Of a stretch of DNA of 10,695 bases, positions 6,283 to 10,695 are shown piece after piece; position 1 is the stretch's first letter, and the number at the start of each line of letters is the position of its first letter. A model generated the notes under the pieces. It did not search any database and had not been told where the DNA came from. It saw only the letters and a program-made list of their open reading frames with translations. The position numbers and the translations under genes were made by a program. The stretch spans positions 1 through 10,695 of the forward strand of contig JAFYQY010000038.1 in the NCBI GenBank assembly GCA_017559685.1. The letters run 5' to 3'. The stretch comes from Alistipes sp. GTDB lineage: Bacteria; Bacteroidota; Bacteroidia; Bacteroidales; Rikenellaceae.

Positions 6283-9052
6283 CTCAATCTACATAAAGGG
6301 AGCGAGGGTACACAACCTCAAAGATATCGAACTCGATATCCCACACGAGAAGCTGATTGTCGTGACGGGTTTGTCGGGCTCGGGCAAATCGACTTTGGCA
6401 TTCGACACCATCTTTGCCGAGGGTCAGCGTCGCTATGTCGAGAGTTTGTCGGCCTATGCACGCCAATTTTTGGGACGTATTTCGAAGCCCGATGTAGATA
6501 TTATTTCGGGTATTGCACCAGCAATCGCCATCGAGCAGAAGGTCTCGTCACGCAACCCACGTTCTACGGTGGGTACCGTAACCGAGATATACGACTATCT
6601 CAAACTCCTATATGCACGTGTCGGCAAGACTATTTCGCCAATTTCGGGCGTGGATGTCAAGTGCTACGATACGGACGATGTTGTGGAGTATCTTCTTTCG
6701 CTTGGCGAGGGTGCGAGAGTTATTATCGCCGTACCGATGCAACTCGACAAGGGCGAAAGCATTATCGAGAAGTTGCTGACGCTTATCAAAGAGGGCATTG
6801 CAAGACTGATGGTTGATGACAGAACGGTGCTTATCGACGACTTTATCAAGGAGGTCGACTCGGAGCGTTCGGCCGAAGGAATATATATTGTTATTGACCG
6901 TTTGCGAGTGGCAAAGGACGAAGATACACTCACTCGAATGCGAGAGTCTGTATCGCAAGCTTTTGGCTATGGCACAGATAGTTGCGTTGTAGTTAATGGG
7001 GAGCAGAAGCACCTTTTTAACTCGAGCTTCACAGCTGACGGCATCGAGTTTGAGCGACCTACCGAGCACCTTTTCTCGTTCAATAACCCGCTTGGAGCGT
7101 GTGCACGATGCGAGGGCTGGGGCAAGGTTACAGGCATCGACGAGGAGTTGGTTGTGCCCGATAAGTCTCGCACAATCTTCGATAATGCAATAGCCTGCTG
7201 GCGAGGCGAGACTATGGGTTGGTTTAGAGATCAGCTCGTGATGAATGCACATAAGTTCGACTTCCCGATTCACGCACCATATCACACGCTCACCGAGGAG
7301 CAACGCCGACTTCTTTGGCTTGGAAATGAGTATTTTGAGGGCTTAAACTCATTCTTCGAAATGCTCGACAGCCAACGCCACAAGATTCAATATCGTGTCC
7401 TAAAGGCTCGATTTATGGGCAAGGCAGTCTGCCCCGAGTGTGAGGGTAATCGTCTCCGCAAAGAGGCTCTATATGTGCAGTTTGGCGGTAAAAATATCGC
7501 CGAGGTTGTACGTATGACCGTCGATGAGGCGATAGAATTCTTCTCTTCGGTTTCGCTCGACGAGTACGACAACAAGAGTTCGGAGCGTCTCTTGACCGAG
7601 GTGCGCAACCGTTTGCAATATTTGAGCGACGTAGGCTTGGGCTATCTCACGCTCGACCGTGCATCGAATACCTTGTCGGGTGGAGAAAGCCAGCGTATAA
7701 ACCTTGCAACATCGCTTGGTAGCAACCTTACGGGCTCGCTCTACATCCTCGACGAGCCAAGCATCGGACTCCACCCACGAGATACACACCGCCTTATCGA
7801 GGTGCTGAAGCAGTTGCGAGATATGGGCAACACGGTGATTGTAGTGGAGCACGAGGAGGAGGTTATTCGTGCTGCCGACCATATTATAGATATTGGCCCT
7901 GAGGCGGGTGCAAATGGCGGTAGGGTAGTCTATAATGGCGATTTGGAGCATCTTACCGACGCTACCGAGAGCTATACCGCCGACTATATCTCGGGTAAAC
8001 GAGAGATTGCAATTCCTTCATCCACACGTGGTTGGAGCAACTATATAAGGTTGAAGGGTTGCCGACACAACAACCTTAAAAACATCACGGTCAAGATTCC
8101 ACTCGGCGTTATGACCTGCATCACAGGCGTTAGCGGCTCGGGTAAATCGTCGCTGGCGAGGGATATCCTCTATCCTGCATTGCGTCGTCACTTGGCTGAT
8201 ACGGGAGATCATCCGGGCGATTTCGACGGCTTAAGTGGCGATATGTCGCTCTTGCGAGGTGTCGAAATGGTAGATCAAAACCCTATCGGAAAGTCGTCAC
8301 GCTCGAATCCTGCGATATATATCAAGGCGTGGGACGAGATTCGCAAACTCTTTGCCGAGCAACCGTATGCCAAGCACAACAATATCGGAGCATCGCACTT
8401 CTCGTTCAACTCGGCGGGTGGTCGATGCGAGGTGTGCCAGGGCGAGGGTTGTATCAAGGTCGGAATGCAGTTTATGGCCGATATTACACTCACCTGCGAG
8501 GCGTGCGGAGGCAAGCGTTTTAAGGACGAGGTGCTCGAGGTTAAGTATCGAGATAAGTCCGTAAGCGATATTCTCGATATGAGCGTAGACGAGGCTATAG
8601 CTTTCTTCAGCGAGGATGCCAAGGAGTGCCGTCGCATTATCGAGCGACTTAAGACGTTGAGAGATGTGGGCTTGGGATATGTGAAGCTCGGACAGCCATC
8701 ATCGACCTTGTCGGGTGGTGAGAGCCAGCGAGTTAAACTTGCGTCGTACCTGGCTCGAGAGTTTACCGATAAGCGAATGATGTTCATCTTCGACGAGCCG
8801 ACTACGGGATTGCACATCCACGATATAAATCGTCTTCTCAAGGCCTTTAATGCGCTGATTGCAGCGGGACATACAGTGGTTATCGTAGAGCATAATATGG
8901 AGGTTATCAAGTGCGCCGACCATATTATCGACCTCGGCCCTGAGGCGGGTACAAATGGCGGTACAATCGTCTTTGAGGGCACACCTGCTGAACTTACGCA
9001 TTGTGACAACAGCCACACTGCGAAGTTCTTGAAACTGAAAACGGAAAACTGA
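6275..9052 (+). CDS. uvrA: Excinuclease ABC subunit A
   Basis: 925-aa UvrA, the damage-sensing tandem ABC ATPase of nucleotide excision repair, acting with UvrB and UvrC. First half: Walker A GLSGSGKST (32-40), signature LSGGESQR (467-474), Walker B ILDEP (491-495), H-loop H526. Second half: Walker A GVSGSGKSS (618-626), signature 812-819, Walker B IFDEP (838-842), H873. The C-terminal zinc module is complete, C718/C721-x19-C741/C744. C276/C279 and C386/C389 are present in the first half, but the extra CxxC that E. coli has before the LFSFNNP motif (C253/C256) is absent: residues 249-262 hold no cysteine. The ATG overlaps the preceding gene by 8 nt. The final residues (LKTEN) and the TGA stop are encoded by a heptamer repeat array, so the tail is probably not ancestral. 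Confidence 0.96.
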   Translation: MSNSIYIKGARVHNLKDIELDIPHEKLIVVTGLSGSGKSTLAFDTIFAEGQRRYVESLSAYARQFLGRISKPDVDIISGIAPAIAIEQKVSSRNPRSTVGTVTEIYDYLKLLYARVGKTISPISGVDVKCYDTDDVVEYLLSLGEGARVIIAVPMQLDKGESIIEKLLTLIKEGIARLMVDDRTVLIDDFIKEVDSERSAEGIYIVIDRLRVAKDEDTLTRMRESVSQAFGYGTDSCVVVNGEQKHLFNSSFTADGIEFERPTEHLFSFNNPLGACARCEGWGKVTGIDEELVVPDKSRTIFDNAIACWRGETMGWFRDQLVMNAHKFDFPIHAPYHTLTEEQRRLLWLGNEYFEGLNSFFEMLDSQRHKIQYRVLKARFMGKAVCPECEGNRLRKEALYVQFGGKNIAEVVRMTVDEAIEFFSSVSLDEYDNKSSERLLTEVRNRLQYLSDVGLGYLTLDRASNTLSGGESQRINLATSLGSNLTGSLYILDEPSIGLHPRDTHRLIEVLKQLRDMGNTVIVVEHEEEVIRAADHIIDIGPEAGANGGRVVYNGDLEHLTDATESYTADYISGKREIAIPSSTRGWSNYIRLKGCRHNNLKNITVKIPLGVMTCITGVSGSGKSSLARDILYPALRRHLADTGDHPGDFDGLSGDMSLLRGVEMVDQNPIGKSSRSNPAIYIKAWDEIRKLFAEQPYAKHNNIGASHFSFNSAGGRCEVCQGEGCIKVGMQFMADITLTCEACGGKRFKDEVLEVKYRDKSVSDILDMSVDEAIAFFSEDAKECRRIIERLKTLRDVGLGYVKLGQPSSTLSGGESQRVKLASYLAREFTDKRMMFIFDEPTTGLHIHDINRLLKAFNALIAAGHTVVIVEHNMEVIKCADHIIDLGPEAGTNGGTIVFEGTPAELTHCDNSHTAKFLKLKTEN

Positions 9053-9064
9053 AAACGGAAAACT
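9034..9064. repeat. Heptamer tandem array 1, at the uvrA 3' end
   Basis: Alternating 7-mers ACTGAAA and ACGGAAA: four full units (9034-9061) plus a partial ACT, giving an exact 14-bp period. It encodes the last residues of UvrA, holds its TGA stop (9050-9052) and fills the start of the gap before the M16 gene. No inverted repeat is visible, so it is not a terminator. Confidence 0.85.
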
Positions 9065-9070
9065 ATTTTT

Positions 9071-9091
9071 TAATTTTGAATTCTGAATTTT
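9071..9091. repeat. Heptamer tandem array 2, at the M16 start
   Basis: Three 7-mers, TAATTTT, GAATTCT and GAATTTT, each differing from the next by one or two bases. The candidate TTG start of the M16 gene (9076-9078) and its codons for Asn-Ser-Glu-Phe lie inside. The array is short and AT-rich, so chance is possible, but it lies 6 nt from array 1 and shares its period. Confidence 0.55.
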
Positions 9092-10296
9092 ACATATACG
9101 AACTACCCAATGGCATTCGTGGCATACATCGCCAGATAAAGAGCGGTGTGGCACGATGTGCTATGTTTATAAATGCGGGAAGCCGAGACGAGTTGGCAAA
9201 CGAGTTCGGTATTGCCCACTTCACCGAGCACGGTTTTTTCAAGGGTACAGAGCATCGCAAGGCGTATCAGGTAAACTGCCGACTCGAAAACCTCGGTGGC
9301 GAGCTGAATGCCTTCACCACAAAGGAGGATACAACCGTTCATGCAACGGTTTTGCGTGGCGACTTTGCAAAGGCTGTGGAGTTGATTGCCGATGTGGTCT
9401 TTCACTCGACCTTCCCCGATCATCTGCTCGACAAGGAACGAGAGGTTATTCTCGACGAGATAAACACCTATCGTGATTCGCCGAACGACGACATCTACGA
9501 CACCTTCGAAGATTTGATTTTCGCTGGCTCAGAACTTGGTCACAACATCCTTGGCACGCCTCGCAGCTTGAAGGGCATCAATTCGGCAGCGATACATCGC
9601 TTCCGTGCCCGCACGCATACCACAGACAAGATGGTTTTCGCCTCGATTGGCAATATCTCGCCTAACCGTATCAAGGAGATTGCCGAGCGATATTTCGGTG
9701 ACTATGCGGCTACTACGCAGGAGTTTAAGCGTATTAAACCTATCGAGGTGGCGCAGTTCGAGAAGGTGCTAAACAAACGCACCCACCAGGCACACTGCAT
9801 CATCGGTGCACGAGCCTACAACCTTGCCGATAAGCGTCGTCTGCCGTTGGCGTTGCTCACAAATATCTTGGGTGGCCCGTGTGCCAACTCACGCCTTAAT
9901 ATCAATGTGCGTGAGCGTAATGGCCTGACCTACAATATCGGAGCGAGTTATTCATCATTGTCGGACTGCGGTTTGACAAGCATCTACTTCTCGTCGGATC
10001 ACGAGAATTCGGATCGTTGCCGTGAGATTATCGCAGGCGAGATTAAGAAGTTGCAGGATAGTGTACTCACCACACGTCAGCTCTCAATGGCGAAGAAGCA
10101 GTTTATCGCACAATTGGCTATTGTAACCGAGGGCGCCGAGAGCTATATGCTCGGTGCGGGCAAGAGCCTCTTGGCCTACGGCGAGGTGGATACTTTGGAG
10201 GAGTCCTACCGCAAAATCAACGCCGTCACTGCATCGGAGATTCTCGAAGCCGCCAACGACATCTGGCGTAACCCGTCGGTGTTGCTGTATAAATAG
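9076..10296 (+). CDS. M16 family zinc metallopeptidase
   Basis: 406-aa single-unit peptidase of the pitrilysin/processing-peptidase family. Seen: the inverted zinc motif HFTEH (48-52), with H48 and H52 as ligands and E51 as general base; third ligand E128 in REVILDEIN; and in the second domain RERNGLTYNIGASYS, matching the Arg-Tyr segment of M16B enzymes. Both half-domains are present, as usual for about 410-aa members that work as dimers. No signal peptide is evident, so a cytosolic location is likely; the substrate is unknown. The start is uncertain: there is no ATG before Met30, and Met30 is too late because LPNGI (10-14) and the strand after it belong to the fold. TTG at 9076 is the best choice; ATT at 9073 or CTG at 9049 are in frame. 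It lies 23 nt after uvrA and is probably coupled to it. Confidence 0.9.
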   Translation: MNSEFYIYELPNGIRGIHRQIKSGVARCAMFINAGSRDELANEFGIAHFTEHGFFKGTEHRKAYQVNCRLENLGGELNAFTTKEDTTVHATVLRGDFAKAVELIADVVFHSTFPDHLLDKEREVILDEINTYRDSPNDDIYDTFEDLIFAGSELGHNILGTPRSLKGINSAAIHRFRARTHTTDKMVFASIGNISPNRIKEIAERYFGDYAATTQEFKRIKPIEVAQFEKVLNKRTHQAHCIIGARAYNLADKRRLPLALLTNILGGPCANSRLNINVRERNGLTYNIGASYSSLSDCGLTSIYFSSDHENSDRCREIIAGEIKKLQDSVLTTRQLSMAKKQFIAQLAIVTEGAESYMLGAGKSLLAYGEVDTLEESYRKINAVTASEILEAANDIWRNPSVLLYK

Positions 10297-10324
10297 ACGA
10301 GAGACTAAAGACGAGAGACAAGAG
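10295..10324. repeat. Heptamer tandem array 3, after the M16 stop
   Basis: Four 7-mers, AGACGAG, AGACTAA, AGACGAG and AGACAAG, plus AG, with a near-perfect 14-bp period. It begins inside the M16 stop codon (TAG, 10294-10296) and ends 10 nt before the terminator hairpin. The sequence differs from arrays 1 and 2, but the 7/14-bp period is the same. Confidence 0.8.
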
Positions 10325-10334
10325 TTCTTTTAGT

Positions 10335-10370
10335 AAGATAAAGCCGAGCAATTGCGCGGCTTTATCTTTT
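10335..10370. terminator. Strong hairpin terminator between convergent genes
   Basis: A perfect 12-bp stem pairs 10335-10346 (AAGATAAAGCCG) with 10357-10368 (CGGCTTTATCTT). The 10-nt loop contains the small palindrome GCAATTGC. On the + strand the stem runs into TTTT (10367-10370), a short U-tract. It ends the dapB-to-M16 transcript and may also act on the convergent gene, whose stop codon lies 5 nt to the right, although the - strand U-tract is poor. Confidence 0.85.
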
Positions 10371-10375
10371 AGCAA

Positions 10376-10695
10376 TTAACGATGTGTTAGATTGTAATAC
10401 ATTACGTATTTAACATCGTCTAGACTATCTATTATACGATTTGAATACTTTGTTTTTCTAACAGCCTCATAAACCTGCTCTATAATTGTATCAGCAATGG
10501 CTTTTGGTACAAATCCTGCTTTATTAAAATAATCTTCAATACAATTAAATAGATATCCGCTAAATGCTTCTGTAACGGGGATTCCCACGCTTTGCGATCT
10601 TCCTATCAACGTGTCTAATTCATTTGCAAAAATATCTACCATATCGCCGAACTGTAGTCTGCTATTAAATATCGGCTCAACTGTCAAACGAAATG
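10376..10695 (-). CDS. Unrecognised protein, 5'-partial, AT-rich
   Basis: 105 C-terminal codons are visible on the - strand, ending in TAA at 10376-10378. The frame stays open to the window edge, so the gene probably continues. A TTG at 10685-10687 could be a start but nothing favours it. The visible part reads as a soluble, mostly helical protein, with segments such as FGDMVDIFANELDTLIG and ADTIIEQVYEAVRKTKYSN. I see no catalytic motif, membrane segment or zinc ligands, and I do not recognise the family. GC is about 34% by hand count, far below the roughly 50% of its neighbours, and the codons favour A/T at third positions. It is convergent with the M16 gene. This fits recent acquisition or the edge of an accessory region lying to the right. 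That it is a real gene is likely but not proven. Confidence 0.6.
   Translation of the reverse strand, partial: FRLTVEPIFNSRLQFGDMVDIFANELDTLIGRSQSVGIPVTEAFSGYLFNCIEDYFNKAGFVPKAIADTIIEQVYEAVRKTKYSNRIIDSLDDVKYVMYYNLTHR

Noticed and set aside
8275..9018. A 247-codon - strand frame opposite the uvrA 3' half
   Set aside because: Antisense to conserved ABC and zinc motifs, with a Ser/Ile/Arg-rich translation typical of a shadow frame.
9034..9064. The 14-bp direct repeat as a CRISPR fragment or attachment site
   Set aside because: There are no spacers, the units are contiguous 7-mers, and no integrase or cas gene is present.
9065..9075. A T-rich run after uvrA as a terminator
   Set aside because: ATTTTTTAATTTT has no stem-loop before it; array 1 is a direct repeat and cannot form a hairpin, so M16 is more likely read through from uvrA.

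Overview
The window looks like ordinary chromosomal DNA from a member of the Bacteroidota, most likely the order Bacteroidales. The reasons are protein flavour (a C69 dipeptidase, an enlarged signal peptidase I, a UvrA lacking one cysteine pair, a cytosolic-type M16 peptidase), the dapB-lepB adjacency, a TAnnTTTG-type promoter and weak or absent Shine-Dalgarno sequences. An Alistipes-like genus is possible from the roughly 50% GC coding sequence, but this is a guess. No CRISPR array, tRNA, rRNA or insertion sequence was seen.

Layout. A first + strand cluster (1-3507) holds the 3' part of a C69 dipeptidase, lpdA (dihydrolipoamide dehydrogenase) and truA (tRNA pseudouridine synthase). It ends in a hairpin terminator that overlaps the truA stop codon. 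A Bacteroidota-type promoter follows at once and starts a second + strand cluster (3578-10296): dapB (lysine/diaminopimelate synthesis), lepB (signal peptidase I), an IMPACT/YigZ family gene, uvrA (nucleotide excision repair) and an M16 zinc peptidase. Spacing is 5 nt, 6 nt, an 8-nt overlap and 23 nt, so one transcript is likely. The genes serve unrelated housekeeping roles (cell wall precursor, protein export, repair, proteolysis); no single pathway links them.

A strong hairpin at 10335-10370 closes this cluster and lies between it and a convergent, AT-rich (about 34% GC by hand count), unrecognised gene that runs off the right edge on the - strand.

The most unusual feature is a set of three short arrays of degenerate 7-bp repeats around the M16 gene. 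One contains the uvrA stop codon, one contains the only plausible M16 start codon (TTG), and one begins at the M16 stop codon. Heptamers are not a multiple of three, so a copy-number change there could alter the UvrA tail or the M16 start. I see no convincing new multi-gene system; all genes but the last belong to known families.
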